The notes under the pieces are model-generated. The model was not told the DNA's origin and searched no databases. It saw only the letters and a program-made list of their open reading frames with translations. A stretch of DNA of 64,000 nucleotides from SZUA-35 sp964351995 (GTDB taxonomy: Bacteria > Actinomycetota > Acidimicrobiia > Acidimicrobiales > SZUA-35), in contig CAYGQE010000028.1 of NCBI GenBank assembly GCA_964351995.1, positions 1 to 64,000 on the forward strand, read 5' to 3'. Below, in pieces: positions 17,326-25,881 of the stretch; position 1 is the first letter of the stretch, and every line of letters starts with the position of its first letter. The position numbers and the translations under genes were made by a program.

Positions 17326-18222
17326 ATGCATGTGGCTACATTCCGAAGTGTCGAACGAATCATTCCGGCGTCCAGCACGATCGAAGGTGGCGGCTTCGAG
17401 GTGTATCGCCCATTCCCGGGACGGTTGGCCGATTGGTTCGACCCGTTCTTGTTGCTCGACGAGATGGCGCCGAACTACGTCGAGCCGGGCGCAGCCGTGG
17501 GTGCTCCCCCTCACCCGCATCGAGGCTTCGAGACCGTCACCTACATCTTGCAGGGCGAAGTCGAGCACCGAGATTCTGCGGGAAACCATGGGCTCATCGG
17601 GCCAGGCGACGTCCAGTGGATGACGGCTGGTGACGGCATTGTCCACTCAGAGATGCCGAGTGCACGGGTGCAAACAGAGGGCGGTGTCGGGCACGGGCTC
17701 CAGTTGTGGGTGAATCTGCCAGCGGCGCTGCGCCGTACGCAACCGAGATATCAAGCGCTGGTTGCCGATGGTATGGCCGAGGTCGCCGGCACTGGATGGA
17801 CCGCACACGTCGTCGCCGGCTCGATGCTCGGAGTCGAGGGCCCGGCAGAAACGCACACACCCATCGGGTTCGCACGGGTCACCATGCAGCCAGGTGCGAC
17901 GCTGAGCATCCCTGTCATCGAGGGGCACACCGCCTTGGTCTATTCCTTTGCCGGCACCGCCTCGATTGGCTCGCCGGGTCACGGCCAGCTTGCAGCGCAC
18001 CATCTCGCTGTGCTCACGCGAGATGGTGACGAGTTGACCCTGGTCGTCGCCGACGACGCCGACCGTCCGTTCGATTGCGTTGTCCTGACCGGCGAACCCA
18101 TCAACGAACCGATGGTGCGCTACGGGCCATTCGTCATGAACACCGAAGACGAGATCGCCGAGGCGATCACCGATTTCAACGCCGGACGGATGGGCACGAT
18201 CACCGCCGTCGGCACCGTCTGA
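17326..18222 (+). CDS. pirin family protein
   Basis: A 298-aa bicupin. The pirin_N metal site is visible: H63 and H65 in PPHPHRGFETVTY, and H107 and E109 in GDGIVHSEM. The C-terminal cupin is present and ends normally. Bacterial pirins have quercetinase or redox-regulatory roles. The first ATG (17326) directly abuts AAAGG (17321-17325), too close for a ribosome site. GTG 17332, two codons later, has a proper 6-nt spacing and may be the true start. It heads an operon with the FMN reductase and YceI genes under the divergent MarR regulator. Confidence 0.9.
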   Translation: MHVATFRSVERIIPASSTIEGGGFEVYRPFPGRLADWFDPFLLLDEMAPNYVEPGAAVGAPPHPHRGFETVTYILQGEVEHRDSAGNHGLIGPGDVQWMTAGDGIVHSEMPSARVQTEGGVGHGLQLWVNLPAALRRTQPRYQALVADGMAEVAGTGWTAHVVAGSMLGVEGPAETHTPIGFARVTMQPGATLSIPVIEGHTALVYSFAGTASIGSPGHGQLAAHHLAVLTRDGDELTLVVADDADRPFDCVVLTGEPINEPMVRYGPFVMNTEDEIAEAITDFNAGRMGTITAVGTV

Positions 18223-18275
18223 TCCACCGATCTTCCACCTAAACCCTCACCCGAAGAACCATTGGAGTCTCACCC

Positions 18276-18836
18276 ATGAAACTGCTTGCCTTTGCCGCCA
18301 CGACCAACACCCAGTCGGTCAATCGACAGCTGATCGACTACGCCAGCGAACTGCTCGGCGATGGTCTGGTCGCTGACGTCACCATCGAGATCATCGATCT
18401 CAACGACTACGAGATGCCGATCTACAGCGCTGATCGTGAGCTCGCCGGCGGAGTTCCCGATCTCGCTCAGGAGTTCTACGCCAAGATCGGCGAGGCCGAT
18501 GCCGTGATGGTGTCCTTCGCCGAACACAACGGTTTCTACACCGCTGCCTACAAGAACATCTTTGACTGGGCGTCGAGGATCGACATGCGGGTCTACCAAG
18601 ACAAACCAACGGTCCTCTTTGCGACTTCTCCCGGTCCCCGAGGTGGCGGCAACGTTTTGCAGACCGCCGTGATGTCCGGGCAATTCTTCGGCTACGACGT
18701 GAAGGCCAGCCTCTCGATCCCGAGCTTCTACGAGAACTTCGACAGCGAGGCCGGGAAGTTGACCGATCCCGATCTCGACGCACAGTTCCGTTCGGCATTG
18801 GCGACGCTCGGCAGCGCAGCGGAGGTGGCAGCATGA
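18276..18836 (+). CDS. NADPH-dependent FMN reductase family protein
   Basis: A 186-aa flavodoxin-like protein. The N-terminal FAATTNTQSVNRQL phosphate-binding loop and the EHNGFYTAAYKNIFDW segment are typical of the FMN_red family (ArsH/SsuE/chromate reductase type). It reduces FMN, quinones or azo compounds with NAD(P)H in the cytosol. It lies 53 bp after the pirin gene and overlaps the YceI gene by 4 nt, so the three are probably one transcript for redox or electrophile stress. Confidence 0.9.
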   Translation: MKLLAFAATTNTQSVNRQLIDYASELLGDGLVADVTIEIIDLNDYEMPIYSADRELAGGVPDLAQEFYAKIGEADAVMVSFAEHNGFYTAAYKNIFDWASRIDMRVYQDKPTVLFATSPGPRGGGNVLQTAVMSGQFFGYDVKASLSIPSFYENFDSEAGKLTDPDLDAQFRSALATLGSAAEVAA

Positions 18837-19348
18837 CCGACATGACCACGCTCCCAACCGGCATCTGGGCGATCGACCCCTCTGCCACGACGGTGACGAT
18901 CTCGGTCACCAAGCTCGGCTTCGTCAAGGTTCCGGCAACGCTCACGGTCCTTTCTGGAAGCGTCGAGATCGACGGCAGTCATGAGGTGGTGAACGTCGAG
19001 ATCATCGCTGATGCTGCGTCTTACACGAGCAAGAACCCGAAACGCAACGAACATGTGATCGGCCCCGACTTCCTGGATGCAGCGAGCCACCCCGCCATCG
19101 TCTTTCGGGCAGATCGCGTCGTCGAGGGTTCCAACGGCTACGTCGCCGCAGGCACCGTGACGATGAAAGGCCAGTCAGCTCCGGTCGAGGTCACGGTGTC
19201 GAATGTCGAGGTCAGTGGCGAAGCTGGCTCGTTCACCGCAGCGGCCACGGTCGACCGGAAGAGCATCGGTGTGGACAAGATGCCGTCCTTCGTCATTGGA
19301 CGCGAGCTCCAGTTGACGGTCGAAGCGAAGGCGACCTTGACATCGTGA
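18833..19348 (+). CDS. YceI family protein
   Basis: A 171-aa lipocalin-like YceI protein with the family opening GIWAIDPSATTVTISVTKLGF and the IVFRADRV and VTMKGQSAPVEVTV strands. The fold binds isoprenoid chains or amphiphiles. No signal peptide is visible, so this member is probably cytosolic. It overlaps the FMN reductase stop by the 4-nt ATGA, implying translational coupling. It ends the pirin operon. Confidence 0.85.
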   Translation: MTDMTTLPTGIWAIDPSATTVTISVTKLGFVKVPATLTVLSGSVEIDGSHEVVNVEIIADAASYTSKNPKRNEHVIGPDFLDAASHPAIVFRADRVVEGSNGYVAAGTVTMKGQSAPVEVTVSNVEVSGEAGSFTAAATVDRKSIGVDKMPSFVIGRELQLTVEAKATLTS

Positions 19349-19407
19349 ACGCATGACTCCGCTGAGTGGGACGGCCCTGAGAACCTCCGGCTGAGTGGTC
19401 GGCGGCG

Positions 19408-20337
19408 TTACATCGTGTCGATGGCTTGCAGCTTCTCGAGGAGGTAGTCGCCAGCGAGGATCGGTTCGTAGGTCGCGGGCCCTCCAACGTCGAGTGTTTC
19501 GACGAGAGCGTCGGCAGCGATACCGCAGAACAACACGAGTGAGAGCAATTGCTCACCGGGATCCTCTGCGCTCGGCGGGAGGACACGGTGCACCGTCGAG
19601 CGCCATCGGTCGCCGGTCCACCGGGCCAGCAGATCGCCAACGTTCACGGTCAACGCTCCTTCGATGTAGGGGGCATCAACCCACTCCCCATCAACGGTCT
19701 GTAGTTGCAGCCCGCCGTAGCCAACTTGGCGGTCGAGGAGGGTGAGAACACCGAAGTCGCTGTGCGGACCGATGCGGAACTGTCCGGGCAGCGGCGTACC
19801 CACACTCTCGAGGGCCGGGTACCAATTCAGATTCAGGGATGATTCTTCGGCGGAGGCGTCGCCTGTCAACGTGCCCGGCTCCAGCTTCAGCGCGTCATTG
19901 AACAGGTCGAAGCAGTCGAGTGCGAGCCGCCAGGCCTTGGAGAGGTACGCCTCGGCGGCTGGGCGCAGGGTCGGTACCTCATCAGGCCAGCGGTTCGCCA
20001 TCGGTGAATCATCGAGGTAGTACCCGGCCTTGAAGGTCTCTTTGAGGTCGGGCGGTGACTCCTCACCCGACGCATAGGCATTTGCCTCAGCTCCGGGTGG
20101 GATCCAGCCTCGTTCGCCCACGCGTGCCTGCAGCGCAGCCTTCTGCTCGGGCTCGAGGGTGAAGAAGTGATGAGCCTCTTGCCGCACGGCAGCAGCAAGG
20201 GCGGTGGGAACTCCATGGTTGATGAGCATGAGGAAGCCCGATGTGCAAAGCGCATCGTCGACCTGTGCTGCGATGGTTGCTCGTGTTGCGTCGTCACCAG
20301 ATCGCCAGGCACCGATATCAATCGTTGGGACGGTCAT
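19408..20337 (-). CDS. isopenicillin-N-synthase-like 2-oxoglutarate/Fe(II) oxygenase, atypical (last gene of oxygenase operon)
   Basis: A 309-aa protein with DIOX_N (GFLMLINHGV, 35-44) and the iron triad H192, D194 (GPHSDFG) and H250 (STVHRVL). The RxS motif that normally binds the 2-oxoglutarate carboxylate is LLS here (L264, S266), whereas both paralogues upstream keep an Arg. It may therefore use no 2-oxoglutarate, as IPNS and ACC oxidase-type enzymes show is possible, or bind it differently. The gene overlaps the Rieske oxygenase gene by 4 nt and ends the six-gene coupled operon. Confidence 0.85.
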   Translation of the reverse strand: MTVPTIDIGAWRSGDDATRATIAAQVDDALCTSGFLMLINHGVPTALAAAVRQEAHHFFTLEPEQKAALQARVGERGWIPPGAEANAYASGEESPPDLKETFKAGYYLDDSPMANRWPDEVPTLRPAAEAYLSKAWRLALDCFDLFNDALKLEPGTLTGDASAEESSLNLNWYPALESVGTPLPGQFRIGPHSDFGVLTLLDRQVGYGGLQLQTVDGEWVDAPYIEGALTVNVGDLLARWTGDRWRSTVHRVLPPSAEDPGEQLLSLVLFCGIAADALVETLDVGGPATYEPILAGDYLLEKLQAIDTM

Positions 20338-21353
20338 CCGGGCTCCTTGTTGACCATTTCGTCCAGCAAACGTCGGTACGCCACGCTCAGCCGATCGGCA
20401 CGGGTGTGGACCTCGACCTTTGGATCGAGGTGCAACACGTTCGCCCCGAATCGTTCGAGCACGTCGAGGTCTTCGTCAAGCACGCGATCTTCGAAGTCGA
20501 GCATGTCGGCGATCAGTTCTGGGTCGCCAGCAAAGTCGTTGCGGGCCATCACTTTGAAGATGCGCGTGGACTCGTTCGACTCTGGTTGCATCGCGTAGAG
20601 GATCGAGATGACCTGATCAGTCAGTGGAAAGCCCAGACGCATATACACCGAGAACGGTGCGAGCGCCGTCTTGTCGATGGTGTGCGGCTGTGCCAACTCG
20701 TGCTCACCGGTCGCAACCAGTGGGTCGTCGTGATTCATGTACCACGTCGTGTAGTGGGTCGACGCAGTCCAGTCGTTGCTGATCACCTCGGTGTTCTCGA
20801 CCTCGGTGTTCTCGGGTACTCCGAAGGTCGATACGTGGACGGTCGCGAAGTGGGTTGCATCGACGAAGTTGTCCATGAGTTGGGCCGCTCCAGCCGTCGT
20901 CCGCCGAGGCACTGTGTGAATCTGATCGAAGCTGGCGAGGTCCCACTCGGGGATCTCGGGAAGCGGCAGAACGGGCTCGTCGGGAGCGATCCAGACCATG
21001 CCGAGATACTCGGCGACCCCGTGAGGCATCGAGGCCCGGGCCCGGGGTGGAATCGCGGTCGTCTCAGGGGCTGAAGGAACGCGAACACAGGCACCGTCGA
21101 CACCAAACCGCCAGCCGTGATACCGACATTGCAGCGTGTTGCCCACAACCGACCCGATGCTCAAGGGAGCAAGGCGATGCGGGCACTGGTCTCGGGCGAC
21201 GAACAGCTCACCGTTGAGTCGCACGACGACCCACGGCTCTCCAAGGAGCAAGACGCTGATGGGTTCGGTCGTGACTTCAGACGACAGAGCGACCGGAAGC
21301 CAGGCCCGACCAAGGCCCGGTGTGACGTTGTCAACGTATGTGTGGGTCATCAC
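20334..21353 (-). CDS. Rieske non-heme iron oxygenase, terminal oxygenase (VanA/KshA-like)
   Basis: A 339-aa oxygenase. The Rieske ligands are C57, H59 (QCPHR) and C76, H79 (CRYHGW). The mononuclear iron site is D165-x2-H168-x4-H173 within DNFVDATHFATVH. Length and layout fit the single-component-alpha class that demethylates or hydroxylates aromatics, terpenoids or steroids. No reductase is encoded in the operon, so electrons must come from elsewhere. It is coupled by 4-nt overlaps to dioxygenase genes on both sides. Confidence 0.92.
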   Translation of the reverse strand: MMTHTYVDNVTPGLGRAWLPVALSSEVTTEPISVLLLGEPWVVVRLNGELFVARDQCPHRLAPLSIGSVVGNTLQCRYHGWRFGVDGACVRVPSAPETTAIPPRARASMPHGVAEYLGMVWIAPDEPVLPLPEIPEWDLASFDQIHTVPRRTTAGAAQLMDNFVDATHFATVHVSTFGVPENTEVENTEVISNDWTASTHYTTWYMNHDDPLVATGEHELAQPHTIDKTALAPFSVYMRLGFPLTDQVISILYAMQPESNESTRIFKVMARNDFAGDPELIADMLDFEDRVLDEDLDVLERFGANVLHLDPKVEVHTRADRLSVAYRRLLDEMVNKEPG

Positions 21354-22213
21354 CCGACCGCTGTGTCGATAGCGACGAGCTTGTCGATCAGGAACTGCAC
21401 GGCGTCCATCGGTTCGTCGTCGGGTCGACCGATCGGTTGAAGAACGGCACCCATGGCGGTTTCCAAGAACAGCACGAGTGACAGGCGCCCTTCTCGAGCC
21501 GCCTCACCTGTCGGTGCGGGAATACGATGCGGATTCGAGCGCCAACGTCCACCAGACCAGTAGGCAACCTGATCGCCGGTGTTGACGATCAATGCGTCGG
21601 GGACGTGAGGAAGGTCGGCCCACGTGCCATCGACGAGTTCGACTTGGAGCGGAGGGTCCGAGGCCTCTCGCTGCAGGATGGTGATCGTTCCAAAATCGCT
21701 GTGTGGTCCGATGCGGAACTGGCCTGGCTCGGGCTCAAGAACGTCGTCACCGTCTGTCATCGGGGGATACCACGTGAGGTTCAGGTTGTGCAGCGGTGGT
21801 GTGCACTGCAGATTGAAGGTCTCGGGCGGGAGATCGGCGGCCACCGCCCCAGGAGCACACGGTCCGACGGTCCAGGTCTCTTTCAGATCAGGAGGGCTCG
21901 CCTTCCCGCTTGCGTAGGCGTTGGCCTCCGCTCCGATGGGCGTCCATCCGGGACCTCCGATGCCATCACCTTGGCGATAGCGGAGCTTGTTCTCGGCCGG
22001 TAGCGCGAACACGTCGGCACAGGCGCTTCGCACATCGTCGATGAGATCGTTGGCGACACCGTGGTTCGTGATGATGAGGAAGCCCACTTCTGTGAGCGCA
22101 GTATCGACGGCCTCAGCGGTTTGGCGACGCTCCTCGGGGTCGCCTGACCGCCACTGCTCCATGTCGATCAACGGGACAATGCTGGCCGCGGGGGAATCGT
22201 CTGTCTTCGTCAT
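21350..22213 (-). CDS. isopenicillin-N-synthase-like dioxygenase (compact form)
   Basis: A 287-aa protein with DIOX_N (GFLIITNHGV), iron ligands H171 and D173 (GPHSDFG) and H229, and the co-substrate motif R243-x-S245. It is closely related to the 309-aa protein downstream but lacks the helical insertion between residues about 115 and 140. That may open or reshape the active-site lid. 4-nt overlaps link it to both neighbours. Substrate unknown. Confidence 0.9.
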   Translation of the reverse strand: MTKTDDSPAASIVPLIDMEQWRSGDPEERRQTAEAVDTALTEVGFLIITNHGVANDLIDDVRSACADVFALPAENKLRYRQGDGIGGPGWTPIGAEANAYASGKASPPDLKETWTVGPCAPGAVAADLPPETFNLQCTPPLHNLNLTWYPPMTDGDDVLEPEPGQFRIGPHSDFGTITILQREASDPPLQVELVDGTWADLPHVPDALIVNTGDQVAYWSGGRWRSNPHRIPAPTGEAAREGRLSLVLFLETAMGAVLQPIGRPDDEPMDAVQFLIDKLVAIDTAVG

Positions 22214-23274
22214 GGTTGATGCTCCTTGACCTCTTGGGTGCGGTCGCTGACGCCGATGATGTGATCTGCCCGATCACCGACGGTGCTGGTGGCCTCGGAA
22301 GCCGAGAGTGTCTTCGGGCCAACCACCTTTCCGGTCAGGTGATCACCGACCGAGAAGGGCTCGTACTGCACCGGGTTCGAGCCATCGACACATGTTGGTA
22401 GCGGCTCGACGATCACGTCGGGGTTGGCTTCATGGAAGTAGGCAAACGAGCGCCGCTTCGCTGCACCATCGAAATCTGAGGGAGGAGGCACGACGCGGTG
22501 AAGGGTCGATCGCCAGCGATCGTTGGTCCAGGCTGCCAACAGGTCACCGATGTTCACGAGGAAGGTGCCGGGCGTGGGCACGACCTCGTGCCAGGCGCCA
22601 TCGAGCCCGAGAATCTGCAGTCCGGGAACCGGATCGGCCAGCAGGATTGTGCACGTGCCGTAGTCCGAGTGTGCGCCCAACCTCAGCTGTCCTTCGAGTG
22701 GTTCGGGATCGCCCAGCCGCCGTTCGTAGTTGATGCCGCGGAGTACGTCTGGTGAACGGTCGGCACAGTCTTGGAGCCAATGGGCATCAAGACCGAGCGC
22801 CACGGCAAAGATGCCGAGCATCCGGTCGGACAGTTCGTACATGGCTTCTGCGTAGGCCAGCCAGGCCGAGCGGAAGTCACTCGGCGACTCTGGCCAGACG
22901 TCGTTGGCCCACAGGGAGCCCGCTGATTCGTCGATGCCGAGCAGCTCACCAACGCCGATATTGAACGCCTCGAAGAGATCAGGTGGGGTGTCGACCCCGA
23001 TGCTGTAGGAAAGCGCTTCGCGTCCCGGTGGGGTGTAGCCCCGGTCGATCTCGGGCGCCGTGACGTACTGGAGTTTCTCTCCTTCAGGCAACGCGAAGAA
23101 CTGGCCGCTGACCTCGAAAAGCCGGTCGATGAGTTCTGGGTCGACGCCGTGGCCGTCGATCTTCAGGAACCCGATCGTTCGGCAGGCGGCATCGACAGCC
23201 TCAGCAATCGCACGGTCACGCTGCGGATCGCTGTTCCAGTCGCTGATGTCGATGGTGGGGACGTCCATACTCAC
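22210..23274 (-). CDS. isopenicillin-N-synthase-like dioxygenase (long form)
   Basis: A 354-aa protein with DIOX_N (GFLKIDGHGV), iron ligands H202 and D204 (GAHSDYG) and H259, and R274-x-S276. Its C-terminus extends about 45 residues past the other two paralogues with a charged tail. The central helices match full-length IPNS-family proteins. It overlaps the compact paralogue and the MgsA_C-like gene by 4 nt each, so expression should be stoichiometrically coupled. Confidence 0.9.
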   Translation of the reverse strand: MSMDVPTIDISDWNSDPQRDRAIAEAVDAACRTIGFLKIDGHGVDPELIDRLFEVSGQFFALPEGEKLQYVTAPEIDRGYTPPGREALSYSIGVDTPPDLFEAFNIGVGELLGIDESAGSLWANDVWPESPSDFRSAWLAYAEAMYELSDRMLGIFAVALGLDAHWLQDCADRSPDVLRGINYERRLGDPEPLEGQLRLGAHSDYGTCTILLADPVPGLQILGLDGAWHEVVPTPGTFLVNIGDLLAAWTNDRWRSTLHRVVPPPSDFDGAAKRRSFAYFHEANPDVIVEPLPTCVDGSNPVQYEPFSVGDHLTGKVVGPKTLSASEATSTVGDRADHIIGVSDRTQEVKEHQP

Positions 23275-23867
23275 GCCGACGGTGGATCGAGTTCGAGGTA
23301 CATCGCAAGCAACTCATCTCGCGGGCCCACATCCCGATCTTCGACCTCAGGCCGGATTTCGGTGCCGGTGGCAAACCAGTCGTACATCGTCCGGCCCATC
23401 TCTTGCCCGCGTCGAGTGTGGATGCACAGGGCAACGTCGGGGATCGTCGGGGCGGTGTCGTTGTGGAGAGCGAGCTGCATCAGCTCGCCGTTGATGGGGT
23501 CCTTGATGGTTCTGGCCAGGTAGCCGGCCGCCTGAGCGGCGAAAACGAGACGGTCGTAGGACCCGGGCTCGGTGTCATCAGCGCTGTCGTGGAGGGCTTT
23601 GACGATCGTGATCGACGCCGGTTCGCCCATGCCGATGTCCTCGGCGGCGAGGACTTGCAGTCGTCGCCACATCTCAGCCTCGTGTTCGGCATCAGTCCGG
23701 GCCATTTCGAGTGCAGCGAGGATCGCCTGTTCCGCATCGCCTAGCCGTACGTACTTATGGATCGATGAGCGAACCTCGTCGCTGGGGAGGCCATGGATGG
23801 TCTGCTTGCCGGCAAATGGATCGGTCGACCAGTGAGGGATGGGGCGTTCCCACTGCGGATCGTTCAT
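23271..23867 (-). CDS. stand-alone helical protein resembling the C-terminal domain of MgsA/RarA AAA+ ATPases
   Basis: A 198-aa all-helical protein. Residues about 25-125 (PSDEVRSSIHKYVRLGDAEQ, MWRRLQVLAAEDIGMGEP) and the late HTRRGQEMGR segment match the tetramerising C-terminal region of MgsA/RarA replication-associated ATPases. There is no Walker A or B motif and no room for an ATPase domain. Its place between a P450 and dioxygenases, with 4-nt overlaps on both sides, suggests a scaffold or a diverged function in the oxygenase pathway rather than DNA repair. The family link is from motif recall and is moderate. Confidence 0.65.
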   Translation of the reverse strand: MNDPQWERPIPHWSTDPFAGKQTIHGLPSDEVRSSIHKYVRLGDAEQAILAALEMARTDAEHEAEMWRRLQVLAAEDIGMGEPASITIVKALHDSADDTEPGSYDRLVFAAQAAGYLARTIKDPINGELMQLALHNDTAPTIPDVALCIHTRRGQEMGRTMYDWFATGTEIRPEVEDRDVGPRDELLAMYLELDPPSA

Positions 23868-25054
23868 GTTGGTGCTCCCGGAATCACATCGAGCTGGTGG
23901 ACGAGTCCGGCAGCTGTTTTGGTCATGTTCACGTGATCGCCGATCACGGCATTCCGCCGATGGATCGAGATCGCCCGAACCATCTCGTTGATCTCCATCC
24001 GGCCAAGGGCCGCGCCGAGGCAGAAGTGGCGGCCGAGACCGAAGGCGAGTTGCTGCTTGGGTGGATTCCGTTCGATGTCGAAACGATGGGGGTCGTCGAA
24101 GATGGCCGGGTCACGGTGCGCAGCGGCGATCCGGATCGTCACGAATTCCCCGGCAGTGATCCCGACGTTTCCCACCGAGGTGTCCTCAGTGACGAATTTG
24201 ATGGTGTGTCGAATCGCCGGTTCGAAGCGGCCGCACTCTTCGACCGCACGGTCGACCAAGGCAGGGTCGTCGCCGATACGTCGGAGGTGCCCGGGGTGTT
24301 CGAGAAGGGTCCAGATCGCCAGCCCTGTTGTGTTCGCGGTGTTGTCGACCGATGCGCTGAGGAGTTCCTCAACCAAAAACGAGAGGTCGAGCTCGTCCAC
24401 TTCTCCAGCGGCGACGCTGTTCAACATCAAGGAAATGACGTCATCGCCTGGGTTGGCGCGTCGCTGAGCAATCAAGTTGTGAGTGAGCTCCGCCATCTCG
24501 AGTTTCGCGGCCCGCACTGGTTCGACCATGTCGGCGGTTGCGGTGAAGACGGTCAGCAGTGTCTTGGAGAGCCGAGCAAGTTGGTCCGCCTCTGACTCCG
24601 GCGCGCCGATCATCCAGCAGAACAACCGAGCGGGAACGATGTCGGCGTAGTCGGCCATCACGTCGAAGGGTTTCTCCGGTTCGCAGTCGGCGAGGAGTTC
24701 CTCACACAACGTACGCACCCGGTCGCGGAGCTCTTCAACACGCCGTGCGGTGAACCAGGGTCCGACAACTCGACGCAGTCGCCGGTGATCGTCTCCCTCT
24801 GAGTCGGTCAGCGTTCGCCCGACCTCGCCCCAGAGGGGTTCGATGCCGAAGGTGGCGAGCAGCGGGTCGATGCCGGGTACGAGCGCCTTGTTGGCGAACG
24901 CCTCTGCAGAGGTGGCGTAGTCGAGGGTGGACCAACCAATGCTGTCGGCCACGATCGGAGTGTTCGCTCGGAGCCGATCGAACGTCGGGTGTGGGTCGGC
25001 AAGGTAGCTTTCATCGGAGACGTCGAGGAAGAGGTTTGGCGCGAGCTCCGTCAT
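23864..25054 (-). CDS. cytochrome P450 (first gene of oxygenase operon)
   Basis: A 396-aa P450 from the ATG at 25054. It has EGDDHRRLRRVVGPWF, an I-helix SASVDNTANTTG, a K-helix EECGRF region and the heme loop FGLGRHFCLGAALGRME. The I-helix has Asp-Asn-Thr where most P450s have Asp-Thr-Thr. The frame stays open to 25513, but that extra sequence is Ser/Arg-rich and overlaps the divergent deaminase gene, so it is excluded. It leads six genes coupled by 4-nt overlaps. Confidence 0.9.
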   Translation of the reverse strand: MTELAPNLFLDVSDESYLADPHPTFDRLRANTPIVADSIGWSTLDYATSAEAFANKALVPGIDPLLATFGIEPLWGEVGRTLTDSEGDDHRRLRRVVGPWFTARRVEELRDRVRTLCEELLADCEPEKPFDVMADYADIVPARLFCWMIGAPESEADQLARLSKTLLTVFTATADMVEPVRAAKLEMAELTHNLIAQRRANPGDDVISLMLNSVAAGEVDELDLSFLVEELLSASVDNTANTTGLAIWTLLEHPGHLRRIGDDPALVDRAVEECGRFEPAIRHTIKFVTEDTSVGNVGITAGEFVTIRIAAAHRDPAIFDDPHRFDIERNPPKQQLAFGLGRHFCLGAALGRMEINEMVRAISIHRRNAVIGDHVNMTKTAAGLVHQLDVIPGAPT

Positions 25055-25241
25055 CACGAGCGAGGTAACCAAGCGAGTGAGAACGTCGTGCAACGGGCTC
25101 GTGAACGTTGCGTTTCCAACGCACTGTTCGTCCGTCAGGTCGTGTTCACAGAGCAGCAACAGGGGCGAAACTTCCGATCCGTAGCTTCGACCGTGGTCGC
25201 CTTGGCAGCGGCGCAGAGTCTTCCGAGCCGAGGTTGAAACC

Positions 25242-25727
25242 ATGCAACACAGTGATGATGTCAAGCACCTAGAACGAACGATCGAGCTTGCTGATGAGGC
25301 TGCTGCTGAGGGCAACCACCCCTTTGCCTCGGTCCTCGTTGACGCTGATGGCGTGGTGCTCGCCGAGGGCAAGAACGAATACCTGATCGACAAAGGACCG
25401 GGGCACGCCGAAACGAACCTCGCCCGTCGGGCGGCTCGAGAGTTTCCGATCGAGCAGCTTCGAGGGTCGACGCTGTACACCTCGGTCGAACCCTGCTGCA
25501 TGTGTGCGGGCACGGTCTACTGGGCCGAAATCGGAGCGCTGGTCTTTGGAATGACCGAGAAACGTCTTGGCGAGCTCACTGGTGATGACCCGTTGAACCC
25601 AACGCAAGACCTCGATTGCCGCACCGTGTTCGCGGCTGGCAAGAACGTGGTCGAGGTGCGCGGTCCGTTCCCTGAGCTCGAGGAAAAGATCATCGCCCAA
25701 CACCGCGACTTCTGGACCACCGACTGA
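25242..25727 (+). CDS. nucleoside/base deaminase of the CDA-like zinc family
   Basis: A 161-aa protein with zinc motifs GHAETN (His-Ala-Glu) and EPCCMCAGT (PCxxC). These are the signatures of guanine/cytosine/tRNA-adenosine deaminases. The region after the zinc site (VYWAEIGALVFGMTEKRLGEL) and the C-terminal PFPELEEKI fit guanine- or cytosine-deaminase-like members more than TadA, which carries tRNA-contact residues. The reaction is hydrolytic deamination of a base in the cytosol. It diverges from the P450 operon over a 187-bp gap. Confidence 0.85.
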   Translation: MQHSDDVKHLERTIELADEAAAEGNHPFASVLVDADGVVLAEGKNEYLIDKGPGHAETNLARRAAREFPIEQLRGSTLYTSVEPCCMCAGTVYWAEIGALVFGMTEKRLGELTGDDPLNPTQDLDCRTVFAAGKNVVEVRGPFPELEEKIIAQHRDFWTTD

Positions 25728-25881
25728 AGCGGTTGAACACCGTGCGCTGAGCGATTGATCGTCTTTGAACGGATCAGCGGCTTCGGCGAGAGTCTGCAGT
25801 CCCTACGATGCCGAGGTCTGATCGGGCGGAGTTGCTCGAACTGCTCAGCTGAGCAGCAGTCAACAGCTGAGGAGCCGCGAA

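Noticed and set aside
21350..22213. Possible internal deletion in the compact IPNS-like gene
   Set aside because: The helical insertion is missing but the frame is intact and all catalytic residues remain, so it is better seen as a compact variant than as damage.
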